From Clostridiales bacterium (lineage in GTDB: Bacteria; Bacillota; Clostridia; Oscillospirales; Oscillospiraceae): a stretch of DNA of 64,000 nucleotides. Both the position numbers and the translations under genes were made by a program. Below, one piece after another: positions 25,696-34,211 of this stretch; the first letter of the stretch is position 1; each line of letters starts with the position of its first letter. The notes beneath the pieces were generated by a model that saw nothing but the letters and a program-made list of their open reading frames with translations, was not told the DNA's origin and made no database searches. Location of the stretch: positions 1-64,000 of the forward strand of contig JALFJQ010000007.1 in assembly GCA_022775085.1 (NCBI GenBank). The letters run 5' to 3'.

Positions 25696-27003
25696 ATGTT
25701 TTCTAAAATCCTCATAGCCAACCGGGGCGAGATCGCTGTGCGCATTATCCGGGCCTGCAAGGAAATGGGCATTGCCACAGTGGCGGTGTATTCTCAGGCC
25801 GACCGGGAAGCGCTTCATGTGGCGCTGGCGGACGAAAGCTTCTGCATTGGCGGCCCGGAGGCGGCGGACAGCTACTTAAATGAAAACCAGATCATCAGCA
25901 CGGCTCTGCTCTCCGGAGCACAGGCCATCCATCCCGGCTACGGCTTTCTGTCGGAAAATGCCCATTTTGCAAGACTGTGCCGAAAAAACGGGCTGGTATT
26001 CATCGGCCCCGATCCGGACAGCATGGAGCGGCTCAGCGATAAAGCGGTACTGAAGGAGCTGGTCCGCAAGACCGGGCTAACGGTGATCCCCGGCACAAAA
26101 GCCCTTGGGTCTGTGGAAGAAGCCAAGGCCGCCGCGCAAAGAATCGGCTATCCCGTCATGCTGAAGGCCTGCGCCGGGGGCGGCGGCCGGGGCATCCGGC
26201 TGATTCCCTCGGTAAATGAATTGGAAGAAAGCTGGAATCAGGCTGCCGCCGAGGCCCAAAGCGCCTTTGGAGACGGCAGCCTGTATCTGGAAAAATACGT
26301 TTATCCCGCCCGGCACGTGGAATTGCAGATTTTGGCGGATGAGTGGGGCAACGCGGTGTGTCTGGGCGAGCGGGACTGCTCTGTGCAGCAGAGAAACCAG
26401 AAGCTCATCGAAGAGACCCCGTCTCCCGCAGTGAATTATCCTCAACGGCAGCAGCTCATAGCCGCTGCTGTGGAAGCGTTGAAAAAACTGGGCTATGTGG
26501 GGGCAGGCACGCTGGAATTTCTGCTGGATAAGGCGGGGCATTTCTGGTTCATGGAGATGAACGTCCGCTTGCAGGTGGAGCACTGCGTCACGGAGATGTT
26601 GACAGGAATTGACCTCGTGAAGTGGCAAATTCGTATCGCGGCAGGTATCCCGCTGGATTTTTCACAGGCGGACGTCCGCCTGACCGGCTGCGCCATTGAG
26701 TGCCGGGTCAACGCCCGAAGCTGCGGCACCGTGAGCCTGCTCCATGTGCCCGGCGGCCCTGCCGTCCGGTTTGACACCTGCCTGATGGCGGGTTCCCAGG
26801 TGACCCCCTATTACGATTCCCTGCTGGGAAAGCTCATCGTCTACGCCAAAACCCGGGAAGAAACCTTGCGTAAGCTTCGGGCGGCGCTGTGCGAGCTGGT
26901 CATTCAGGGCGTGGAAACCAATTTGGAGCAGCAGCTGAATATTGTGGATGACGAGCGGTTCGTATCCGGCAGCTACGATCTGACGTTTATGGGAGGCAGA
27001 TAA
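25696..27003 (+). CDS. accC: acetyl-CoA carboxylase, biotin carboxylase subunit
   Basis: ATP-dependent carboxylation of the biotin on AccB. It has 435 residues, slightly shorter than the usual 445-455. ATP-grasp features: ANRGEIAVRII at the N-terminus, the glycine-rich lid CAGGGGRGIRL, and the active-site EMNVRLQVEHCVTE. The C-terminal domain ends in GVETNLEQQLNIVDD, where most relatives have a longer tail, which explains the length. The stop directly abuts the accD start. Confidence 0.95.
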   Translation: MFSKILIANRGEIAVRIIRACKEMGIATVAVYSQADREALHVALADESFCIGGPEAADSYLNENQIISTALLSGAQAIHPGYGFLSENAHFARLCRKNGLVFIGPDPDSMERLSDKAVLKELVRKTGLTVIPGTKALGSVEEAKAAAQRIGYPVMLKACAGGGGRGIRLIPSVNELEESWNQAAAEAQSAFGDGSLYLEKYVYPARHVELQILADEWGNAVCLGERDCSVQQRNQKLIEETPSPAVNYPQRQQLIAAAVEALKKLGYVGAGTLEFLLDKAGHFWFMEMNVRLQVEHCVTEMLTGIDLVKWQIRIAAGIPLDFSQADVRLTGCAIECRVNARSCGTVSLLHVPGGPAVRFDTCLMAGSQVTPYYDSLLGKLIVYAKTREETLRKLRAALCELVIQGVETNLEQQLNIVDDERFVSGSYDLTFMGGR

Positions 27004-27855
27004 ATGGCCTTTATTCAATTCATGAAACCGAAAAACACACTGGAGGAGGGCGGCCGCACCACGGCACCTGTCCAGCAGGATGCCGGGGAACCGGAGCAGG
27101 TCTGCCCCAACTGCCATAAATCCATTCCCGTCAGCCGCATTTGGAGCGGGCATCTGGTGTGCCCCTGCGGCTATCACTTCCGCATGAACGCCCGGCAGCG
27201 TATTGCCATGATCACGGACAAGGGCAGCTTCCGGGAGTTGTTTTCCAAAATCCTTTCGGAGAACCCCCTTGGGTTTCCGGGCTATACGGAAAAGCTGGAC
27301 ACAATGCGCTCCGTCAGCGGGGAGGCCGAGGCGGTGGTCTGCGGCAGGGCAGAAATCGGCGGCAGTCCATGCGCCCTGTTCGTCATGGAGCCAAACTTTA
27401 TGATGGGCTCCATGGGCAGCGCGGTGGGAGAGAAGATCACCCAGCTGTTCGAGTTCGCCCTGCAAAAGCGGCTGCCCGTGATTGGCTTTACGGTGTCCGG
27501 CGGTGCGAGAATGCAGGAGGGCCTGTTGTCTCTCATGCAGATGGCAAAAACCAGCGCCGCCGTGAAGCGCCACAGTGACGCGGGGCTATTGTATATCGCC
27601 GTGCTTACCGACCCCACCACCGGCGGCGTCACCGCCAGCTTTGCAATGGAGGCGGATATTCTTCTGGCTGAGCCGGGTGCCACCATTGGCTTTGCCGGGG
27701 CACGGGTCATTGAGCAGACCACGAAGAAAGCCCTGCCCAAGGGCTTCCAGAAGGCAGAATTCGTATTGCAGCACGGCTTTCTTGACGGCATTGCACCCAG
27801 AGCGGGGCAGAAACAGCTGTTGGCCCTGCTGCTGAGCATCCACGCACGGGGGTGA
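27004..27855 (+). CDS. accD: acetyl-CoA carboxylase carboxyltransferase, beta subunit
   Basis: Carboxyltransferase beta subunit, 283 residues, moving the carboxyl group from biotin to acetyl-CoA. An N-terminal zinc ribbon is seen with CPNC (about residue 36-39) and, instead of the normal CPxCG, a shortened CPCG (VCPCGYHFR), so the second knuckle is CxC. The crotonase core has the oxyanion loops MGSMGSAVGEKI and SGGARMQEG. Whether the shortened knuckle still binds zinc is uncertain. It overlaps accA by 4 bases under the GTG start of accA. Confidence 0.94.
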   Translation: MAFIQFMKPKNTLEEGGRTTAPVQQDAGEPEQVCPNCHKSIPVSRIWSGHLVCPCGYHFRMNARQRIAMITDKGSFRELFSKILSENPLGFPGYTEKLDTMRSVSGEAEAVVCGRAEIGGSPCALFVMEPNFMMGSMGSAVGEKITQLFEFALQKRLPVIGFTVSGGARMQEGLLSLMQMAKTSAAVKRHSDAGLLYIAVLTDPTTGGVTASFAMEADILLAEPGATIGFAGARVIEQTTKKALPKGFQKAEFVLQHGFLDGIAPRAGQKQLLALLLSIHARG

Positions 27856-28649
27856 GAAGCTTGAGTCAGGTACCTTATGCCGTGGTGAAGCTGGCCCGGG
27901 ACAGCCAGCGGCCCACAGGCCTCAACTACATTCAGAATATCTTTACGGATTTTGTCGAGCTTCACGGAGACCGGCGGTATGCCGATGATCCGGCAGTCAT
28001 AGGCGGCGTCGCCCGGCTGGGCAGCCTGAGCGTTACCGTCATTGCCATCGAAAAGGGCCGCACCGCAAAGGAGCGTTCTTTCCGCAACTTCGGCGCGCCC
28101 CACCCGGAGGGCTACCGGAAGGCTCTGCGCTTAATGAAGCAGGCGGAGAAATTCGGCCGGCCGGTGATCTGCTTTGTGGATACATCCGGGGCTGGCTGCG
28201 GTATTGGCGCGGAGGAACGGGGGCAGGGACAGGCCATTGCGGAGAACCTGATGGAATTGTCCACCCTGTGTGTACCTGTCATTTCCATCCTCGTTGGCGA
28301 GGGCGGCAGCGGCGGTGCGCTGGCTCTGGCGGTGGCCGACCGGGTGTGGATGCTGAGCAATGCGGTGTATTCCGTGATTTCCCCGGAGGGCTGTGCCAGC
28401 ATTTTGTGGAAGGACCCGAAAAAGGCTGAGGAAGCGGCAGCCTGCCTGAAGCTGACCTCTGAGGACGCTCTGCGCCTCGGAGTTATTGAGAACATCCTGC
28501 CCGAAAAGGATCTGGGCCAGAAGCCCTTTTACGACCGTATCCGGGGAGCGCTGGCGGCGGAACTGGAGCAGCTGAGCGCGGACCCCGATCTGGTCACAAA
28601 ACGCTATGACCGTTTTCGCCGCATCGGTCAGGTGAAGGAGCGTACATGA
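27852..28649 (+). CDS. accA: acetyl-CoA carboxylase carboxyltransferase, alpha subunit
   Basis: Carboxyltransferase alpha subunit, 265 residues from a GTG overlapping the accD stop; a TTG at 27861 would give MSQVPYAVVKLARD, which resembles the usual start and is better placed after GGGTGAG, so the start is uncertain by three codons. NYIQNIFTDFVELHGDR and the oxyanion loop GEGGSGGALALAV are diagnostic. Together with accB, accC and accD it completes the four-subunit carboxylase. It overlaps the acyl-CoA synthetase by 4 bases (ATGA). Confidence 0.95.
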   Translation: MRSLSQVPYAVVKLARDSQRPTGLNYIQNIFTDFVELHGDRRYADDPAVIGGVARLGSLSVTVIAIEKGRTAKERSFRNFGAPHPEGYRKALRLMKQAEKFGRPVICFVDTSGAGCGIGAEERGQGQAIAENLMELSTLCVPVISILVGEGGSGGALALAVADRVWMLSNAVYSVISPEGCASILWKDPKKAEEAAACLKLTSEDALRLGVIENILPEKDLGQKPFYDRIRGALAAELEQLSADPDLVTKRYDRFRRIGQVKERT

Positions 28650-30277
28650 GCATTTATCAGAGATTTTGCGAAGAAACCGTGGACGAAAATGGGGCTTTGC
28701 AGCACATTTCCCTCCACTACCCCGATAATTTCAACTTTGCCTACGACGTGGTGGATACCATCGCCGCCGAAACTCCGGAAAAACGGGCCATGGTTTGGTG
28801 CAACGCGGAAAATGAGGAGCATATCTTCACTTTTTCCGATGTAAAGGAGCAGTCTGACCGTATGGCGAACGTGTTCCGGAAAGCGGGTCTTAAAAAGGGA
28901 GACCGGGTCATGCTGGTGCTCAAGCGCCACTATGAGTATTGGTTCGCGGTACTGGCGCTGCACAAGCTGGGCATCACTGCCATTCCAGCCACCCATATGC
29001 TGACAGTCAGCGACTACGTCTACCGCATCCGCATGGCGAAGGTCAATGCCATCGTCTGCACCCCCTACGGGGACACGGCGGAAAAGCTGTGTGCCGCTGT
29101 AAAGGAAGCAGGCATCGACAGCATCTTGTGGACGGTTCGCGGGAACATCCCCGGCTTCCGAAACCTGACAGAAGAAGCGGCAAACGCCGCGGCTGTGCCG
29201 GAACGGGTGCCGACCCGGGTGACTGACCCCATGCTGCTGTACTTTACCTCCGGTACTACGGGTTATCCCAAGGGCGTCATCCACGATTTTTCCTACCCTC
29301 TGGCCCATATTGTCACGGCGAAATACTGGCAGCAGGCCGAGGACAATGGCCTCCACTTTACCGTGGCGGAGACCGGCTGGGCCAAGGCATCCTGGGGCAA
29401 GCTCTACGGCCAGTGGCTGGTGGGCAGCGCGGTGATGGTGTTTGACTTCGACAATTTTGACCCCAAGCAGCTGTGCACTGTCATCAATCGCTACGGCGTA
29501 ACCAGCTTCTGCGCTCCGCCTACGGTGTACCGCTATCTGGTGCGCAAGGGCATCCCCGATATGCCCAGCCTGCGCCACGCCTCCACCGCCGGAGAAATTC
29601 TGGCGCCCGAAGTATTCCGGAAATTCGCCCAGCGCACGGGACTGGAATTGTGCGAGGGCTACGGCCAGACGGAGACAACTCTGCTCATGGCGAACTTCAA
29701 GGGCACCAAGCCCGTGGAAGGCTCCATGGGCACCATCTCCCCCCTGTACAGAATCGACTTGCAGGATAAAGAGGGAAACCCGGTGCCGGATGGAGAGATC
29801 GGCGAGGTGGTGATTCTTCCTCCGGAAAACGGAAAGCAGATCGGTGTATTCTCCGGGTATCTTGACAACGGGGAACAGTATCGCCACGTCTGGCGGGGCG
29901 GGGTGTACCACACCGGCGACGCCGCCTACCGGGACGCTCAGGGCCGCTACTGGTTCCATGGGCGGTTTGACGACATTATCAAGACCGGCGGCTACCGGGT
30001 AGGCCCCTACGAGGTGGAAAATGTCCTCATGGAGCACCCGGCAGTGGTGGAGTGCAGCGTCATTGGTGTGCCCGATGCTCTGCGCGGCCAGGCTATCAAG
30101 GCCTTCATCGTTCTTGGAAACCGGGAGCCTTCCGTGGAGCTTGAAAAGGAGATCAAGGATTTCTGCAATGCCAGACTTGCGGAGTATAAATGGGTGCGCC
30201 TTATCGAGTTCGTGAAGGAGATGCCCAAGACCATCAGCGGCAAGATCCGTAAGACGGAACTGCGGGCCGCAACCTGA
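28646..30277 (+). CDS. AMP-binding acyl-CoA synthetase
   Basis: Adenylate-forming enzyme of 543 residues, most like the acetyl/medium-chain acyl-CoA synthetase group (a LHYPDNFNFAYDVVDTIA start is typical). Motifs: the P-loop YFTSGTTGYPKG, the adenylate motif YGQTETT, the hinge TGDAAYRD followed by GRFDDIIKTGGYRVGP, and the catalytic Lys in KTISGKIRK. It activates a carboxylic acid with ATP and CoA in the cytoplasm. Being the last gene of the fab-acc operon with ATGA coupling, it may feed external or recycled fatty acids, or a branched starter acid, into synthesis in place of an absent FabH route (inference). Followed by a terminator. Confidence 0.9.
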   Translation: MSIYQRFCEETVDENGALQHISLHYPDNFNFAYDVVDTIAAETPEKRAMVWCNAENEEHIFTFSDVKEQSDRMANVFRKAGLKKGDRVMLVLKRHYEYWFAVLALHKLGITAIPATHMLTVSDYVYRIRMAKVNAIVCTPYGDTAEKLCAAVKEAGIDSILWTVRGNIPGFRNLTEEAANAAAVPERVPTRVTDPMLLYFTSGTTGYPKGVIHDFSYPLAHIVTAKYWQQAEDNGLHFTVAETGWAKASWGKLYGQWLVGSAVMVFDFDNFDPKQLCTVINRYGVTSFCAPPTVYRYLVRKGIPDMPSLRHASTAGEILAPEVFRKFAQRTGLELCEGYGQTETTLLMANFKGTKPVEGSMGTISPLYRIDLQDKEGNPVPDGEIGEVVILPPENGKQIGVFSGYLDNGEQYRHVWRGGVYHTGDAAYRDAQGRYWFHGRFDDIIKTGGYRVGPYEVENVLMEHPAVVECSVIGVPDALRGQAIKAFIVLGNREPSVELEKEIKDFCNARLAEYKWVRLIEFVKEMPKTISGKIRKTELRAAT

Positions 30278-30283
30278 TAATAG

Positions 30284-30308
30284 CCCTATGCGTATTTTTC
30301 GCATAGGG
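30284..30308 (+). terminator. terminator of the fab-acc operon
   Basis: CCCTATGCG and CGCATAGGG pair perfectly around TATTTTT, 7 bases after the synthetase stop. The T-rich part is in the loop rather than after the stem. Confidence 0.65.
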
Positions 30309-30318
30309 TTATCGGCAT

Positions 30319-30347
30319 TTGACGAATGGAAGATTTTGTGATATAAT
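30319..30347 (+). promoter_or_regulatory. promoter of the PAS/winged-helix regulator
   Basis: TTGACG (30319-30324) and TATAAT (30342-30347), spacer 17, an almost ideal sigma-A promoter. Confidence 0.75.
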
Positions 30348-30353
30348 CAGAAT

Positions 30354-30367
30354 GTTGAATCGTCAAC
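30354..30367 (+). promoter_or_regulatory. palindrome at the transcription start (possible operator)
   Basis: GTTGAATCGTCAAC is a 5-base-arm perfect palindrome starting 7 bases after the -10 element, so it covers the expected start of transcription. It could be an operator, perhaps for the gene's own product (inference). Confidence 0.4.
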
Positions 30368-30389
30368 TTCTTTGCTGTGGGAGAAGCCT

Positions 30390-31985
30390 ATGAATCATGA
30401 ACCCATTGGGCCGATGGAGGCTCTGAACCGCCTATGCGGCTTTCACCAATACTGTCTGGACACGCCACGGCACTTATGCTATGTCAATCAGAATCTCTGC
30501 GATCTGCTGGGTACCTCCGAAGCGGAGCTGCTTGCGCAGGACCGGGACGGGTATCTGTCTTTTCTTCATCCGGAGGACCGGGAGGAATACGAAAGCTTTC
30601 TGGTGCAAATGGGACAGACTGCCCAGACCAAAGCTCTGCAATACCGCCTTGTGAGCCGGGCAGGACAGGTCATTCATGTCCTGGACACCGTGACCGCCTA
30701 CAGATTCGAGGGCCGCTGGATGGCGGACAGCGTACTTGCGGACGTGAGCCGTCAGCAGCAGGAACGGCTCCAGCAGGAGCGGGGACAGTATCTGCGGGCG
30801 CTGTCCGAGGTCTACGACAAAATTTTCGAATTTGACCGGGTGCACCACATCGTCAAGTGCCTGTATGGTCACAATTCCCCCAGCTTTCGCTGGCTTCAGA
30901 ACATCCCCATGGAAATGGAGAGTGCCACGGAGAACTGGATTACCAGCACCGCAGCGGAGGGGGATCGGGAAGCTCTGCGGCGTTTCTTTGGAAGCTACTG
31001 GGAGCGCCCCGAGGATCGTCCCGCCCGGATTTTCTACCATGCCCGTTCTTCTTCCGGGGAATATAAGCCCTATGCCGGCATCTTCCTCAAACTGGACGAC
31101 AACCTGAGCCTGTACTGCTGCCGGTGCTGCCAGAATGAGCAGGAGGCCGAAGCCCTGCGGCAGGAAAATGATTCCCTGAAGAATGTGCAGGCGCTGACCA
31201 TGCAGTTTACACAGGGCATGGTGGCCTTTGAAGTGGAGGATAACCGGGTCAGACCCCTGTTCAGCCACGAAAATGTGTGCAGCTTCTTCGGCTATACCCA
31301 GGAGCAGTGGAGCGCTCTGGCCGAAACCAGGCCGACCATACGGGAGTTCTCCGCAAGGAACGGCACGGCCTACAGCGACATCCAAACGCTGTTTTCTACA
31401 GGAGAGGCGGAGTTCCCCTATTTTGACATCCAGCACAACACCTACCGCCGCGTTCGGGCCATCTGCTCGAGAAAGTATGACGGTGTGGGTAAATGTTATG
31501 TGATGCTCTACCGCATGGAAGCTCCCCGGCAGGAACCGGCAGAGCCTATGGTCTATATCCGGACCTTCGGCTATTTTGACGTTTTTGTGGGAGAAAAGCC
31601 CATCGCTTTCCGCAATGAAAAGGCCAAAGAGCTGTTTGCTCTGCTGGTTGACCGGAAGGGCGGCTTCATTTCCTCCGAGGATGCCATTGGCTTTCTGTGG
31701 GAGGACGAGCCGGCCAACTCCCTGACCATGGCGAGATACCGCAAGGTGGCCCTAAGGCTGAAAAATACGCTGGAGGAATACGGCGCGGCGGACATTGTGG
31801 AATCCGTCAACGGCAAGCGGCGGCTGATCCCGGAGCGGGTGAAATGCGACCTTTACGACTACCTTTCCGGAAACGAAGAATATGCCCAGCTGTTCAAGGG
31901 CAGCTATCTGACCAATTACACCTGGGGGGAAACCACCCTTGCGGAACTGACGGGGGAGTACCTGTACCCCCCGGAGGAACATTGA
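30390..31985 (+). CDS. PAS-domain regulator with C-terminal OmpR/SARP-like winged helix
   Basis: Cytoplasmic protein of 531 residues from the ATG at 30390 (GGGAGAAG upstream). The N-terminal 120 residues look like a PAS fold (YVNQNLCDLLGTSEAELL, HPEDREEYESF); two further PAS-like stretches follow around KIFEFDRVHHIVKCL and VRPLFSHENVCSFFGYTQEQW. The last 140 residues are a winged helix of the SARP/OmpR kind: IRTFGYFDVFVGEKPIAFRN followed by KAKELFALLVDRKGGFISSE. There is no kinase, receiver or membrane segment, so it is a one-component sensor-regulator. It stands alone, with its own promoter and terminator. Target and ligand unknown. Confidence 0.78.
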   Translation: MNHEPIGPMEALNRLCGFHQYCLDTPRHLCYVNQNLCDLLGTSEAELLAQDRDGYLSFLHPEDREEYESFLVQMGQTAQTKALQYRLVSRAGQVIHVLDTVTAYRFEGRWMADSVLADVSRQQQERLQQERGQYLRALSEVYDKIFEFDRVHHIVKCLYGHNSPSFRWLQNIPMEMESATENWITSTAAEGDREALRRFFGSYWERPEDRPARIFYHARSSSGEYKPYAGIFLKLDDNLSLYCCRCCQNEQEAEALRQENDSLKNVQALTMQFTQGMVAFEVEDNRVRPLFSHENVCSFFGYTQEQWSALAETRPTIREFSARNGTAYSDIQTLFSTGEAEFPYFDIQHNTYRRVRAICSRKYDGVGKCYVMLYRMEAPRQEPAEPMVYIRTFGYFDVFVGEKPIAFRNEKAKELFALLVDRKGGFISSEDAIGFLWEDEPANSLTMARYRKVALRLKNTLEEYGAADIVESVNGKRRLIPERVKCDLYDYLSGNEEYAQLFKGSYLTNYTWGETTLAELTGEYLYPPEEH

Positions 31986-32016
31986 AAGGCCCCGGCTCCA
32001 CAAGAGCCGGGGCCTT
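31986..32016 (+). terminator. terminator after the PAS regulator
   Basis: AAGGCCCCGGCTC and GAGCCGGGGCCTT, 13-base perfect arms with a CACAA loop, directly after the stop codon. The T-run is short (CTTCTG). Confidence 0.8.
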
Positions 32017-32054
32017 CTGCGTCCCTGTAAGAATGCGCCTGAAATTGAGAGGAA

Positions 32055-32150
32055 GAAATACATACCGTATTTCCGCGTTTTCGGAAGGAAAGAACCGGCA
32101 CAAAATCTCTTGCTGAGCGTCCCTGCTGAATTATGCGGCGCAGCCCTGAG
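32055..32150. repeat. dispersed repeat, longest copy
   Basis: Begins GAAATACATACCGTATT, continues through CAAAATCTCTTGCTG and ends AATTATGCGGCGCAGCCCT. The first two blocks recur in order at 56969-57030; the last block recurs at 10238, 10362 and 60273. This links the shorter copies into one modular family. It lies between the convergent PAS regulator and pseudo-ATPase genes and holds no gene. Confidence 0.6.
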
Positions 32151-32181
32151 AAACGGGTTGTCCCGGCCCTGCTTTTGAATA

Positions 32182-34194
32182 TTACACGATCCTTGCCCAC
32201 TCTGTAACCAGCAGACCGGGCACTGCCCAAATCAGCTGATACAGCAGAATGTTGATCGGGGTCAGCAGCTCGGTGCTGCCCAGATACCCCAGAACCAGCA
32301 TGATAATCAGGCCCAGCGTTCCACCGATCATGTGGACGATCACGCCCAGCTTGGTCGCCTGCCGCAGGGCACGGGCACCGGTAATGGCATAGGCAGAGCT
32401 GATCAGCTCCTCCCGGGTGGTCAGTGCCAGCACCGGCTCGTCGGGAGCAATGGGGTGATTTTGCAGTTTTTGGCAGGTGTCCCGATCCGGGAACGCGATC
32501 CGGTTGGTTTTCACATTGAATTTGCTGCGCAGAAAGTCTTCCGTCAGCATAAAATCCCCGGCGAGCTTCAGCGGCTTCAGCTTGCGGTAACCGCACAGGG
32601 TCACAAGTCCGGCGGCTGCGGAGCGCATCTTGGCGTAGGAAATGGCGTAAACTGCGCACAGTTCCCCGTCCACAGCGGCATACACCGCCTGATTGACCAT
32701 TGTCCCCTCGGGGATCTCCACGCCCATATCCTGCAAAAAGCGCATGGTGCCCACCAGAACAGGCTGGCCCTCCACTTCGCCGCCGATTCCGCCGTCGCCG
32801 TAGTTGCGGAAGCTGTGCACGGGGTACAGTCTGCCGCTGCGGCTCTGCAAAAGCTGGTCAAATACGGGCACCAGTCCGCCGCCGGCTGCGTGAATCACGG
32901 AGGCAGTATAGGAAACAACCTCATCGGGGCTGCGCTGTCCATAGAATTTGACGCCGTTGAGCTTAGTGCTGCCCTGAGGGAACAGATCCAGATCCGAAAT
33001 GGGGAACACCACTTTCCCGCACAGGTCCTTGACTCCCTCCCAGCCGCACAGCACGGTCCCCACCATGTGCAGTCTGGTTTCCAGAATTGCCATAGGACGG
33101 GTGACGGAGACGAAGAAGCTGGCGGGAACCGCCACCAGCAGCGAGGTGGACAGGATCTGAATGCCCATGCTGAGACCATGGAGCATTCCGGCGAACACGG
33201 CGATACCAATGCACACCAGCAGGCTCAGCACCGCGTAAATGGACTGCACCACCTCAGGAGAGGACATCTTGTCGCAGTTGTCCATAAAGTCGGAGACCTC
33301 GCCCTCCTTGCGCAGCAGACCGTCCTTACCTTCATAGTAATTTTCGACCCGCACGATGCCATGCAGCCGGACAGCCTTGCGCATGGTATCCATTTCTGCC
33401 ATTTCCGTGTTGTGCCTTTGGAGTCTGGCCCACAGAGCCATGGTCATTTCCAGGCTGAAGGCGGCACAGCAGGGAACCCGCAGTTCCTTCAGGCAGAAGG
33501 CACTGTCGATGAGACAGGCGGCAAAGGTCAATGTCAGCAGGGTGTTCACCGTGAAGCGGCCCTTCAAAAGGTCACCCAGGCTGTCCAGCATCAGGTTGCT
33601 GCCCAGGAAGGCAGAGACCAGCATGGCCAGCACCTGGCTGAAGATCACCAGTTTCATCCGGTTTTCCGGCACCAGGTCCAGAGCAAACATCGCGGTAACA
33701 CCAGTACAAATCAGCACGACCAGAGCATTCAGCAGAAGAGCCAGCTGCAGTTTGCCGATGCCCATTTCGGACAGCTCATAGTACCGCCGTTCCGGACCGG
33801 CAACCAGCTGCTTTTTCAGCTCCTTCAGTCGGGAACGGGGCGTGAATACAATGGGAGCGGGAATGAATTCCTCCTCCACATCAAAGGCAGGCTCCGCCTT
33901 GGGGGGCTGAGGTGCTTCCGAGGGCATTTCTTCCGACAAATCCACCACGATGGTAGGCTCGTCGGTGGCCTCCGGCACATCCGGCTCCCGCGGGCTGCCG
34001 AAGTCCTGGGTATCGTGAATGCCCGGATCCTCCGGCTCCGCGGGAAGTTCCTCCGCCGTCTCTGCCGCTTCCTCGTCCAGCCGCAGCTCCGGCATCCGCC
34101 CGGTGGGTTCCGACGGTTTTTCGGATTCCGGGTGCTCGCTGAATTCCTTCAGAATGTCCTCCAGGTCAAAATCCTGATTATTTTCCAGATCCAT
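32182..34194 (-). CDS. P-type ATPase-like membrane protein lacking catalytic motifs
   Basis: Membrane protein of 670 residues. Residues 1-130 are a very acidic, Pro/Glu-rich cytoplasmic region. About seven hydrophobic helices follow in the layout of a P-type ATPase: a helix pair, another pair, then STSLLVAVPASFFVSVTRPM in the place of the CPC-helix with its TP..I tail. Where DKTGTLT should stand the sequence reads SDLDLFPQGSTKLNG; a nucleotide-domain-like part follows (VNQAVYAAVDGELCAVYAI resembles the strand before the TGD region) and two C-terminal helices. No DKTG, no classical TGD and no GDGxND are present. I infer a pseudo-enzyme of P-type ATPase ancestry; function unknown. rlmB lies 17 bases upstream on the same strand. 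Confidence 0.65.
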   Translation of the reverse strand: MDLENNQDFDLEDILKEFSEHPESEKPSEPTGRMPELRLDEEAAETAEELPAEPEDPGIHDTQDFGSPREPDVPEATDEPTIVVDLSEEMPSEAPQPPKAEPAFDVEEEFIPAPIVFTPRSRLKELKKQLVAGPERRYYELSEMGIGKLQLALLLNALVVLICTGVTAMFALDLVPENRMKLVIFSQVLAMLVSAFLGSNLMLDSLGDLLKGRFTVNTLLTLTFAACLIDSAFCLKELRVPCCAAFSLEMTMALWARLQRHNTEMAEMDTMRKAVRLHGIVRVENYYEGKDGLLRKEGEVSDFMDNCDKMSSPEVVQSIYAVLSLLVCIGIAVFAGMLHGLSMGIQILSTSLLVAVPASFFVSVTRPMAILETRLHMVGTVLCGWEGVKDLCGKVVFPISDLDLFPQGSTKLNGVKFYGQRSPDEVVSYTASVIHAAGGGLVPVFDQLLQSRSGRLYPVHSFRNYGDGGIGGEVEGQPVLVGTMRFLQDMGVEIPEGTMVNQAVYAAVDGELCAVYAISYAKMRSAAAGLVTLCGYRKLKPLKLAGDFMLTEDFLRSKFNVKTNRIAFPDRDTCQKLQNHPIAPDEPVLALTTREELISSAYAITGARALRQATKLGVIVHMIGGTLGLIIMLVLGYLGSTELLTPINILLYQLIWAVPGLLVTEWARIV

Positions 34195-34211
34195 ATTGGG
34201 TATCCTCCTGG

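Noticed and set aside
23533..25818. 761-codon open frame opposite fabF, accB and fabZ
   Set aside because: It spans three well-identified genes on the other strand and has the low-complexity composition of antisense frames.
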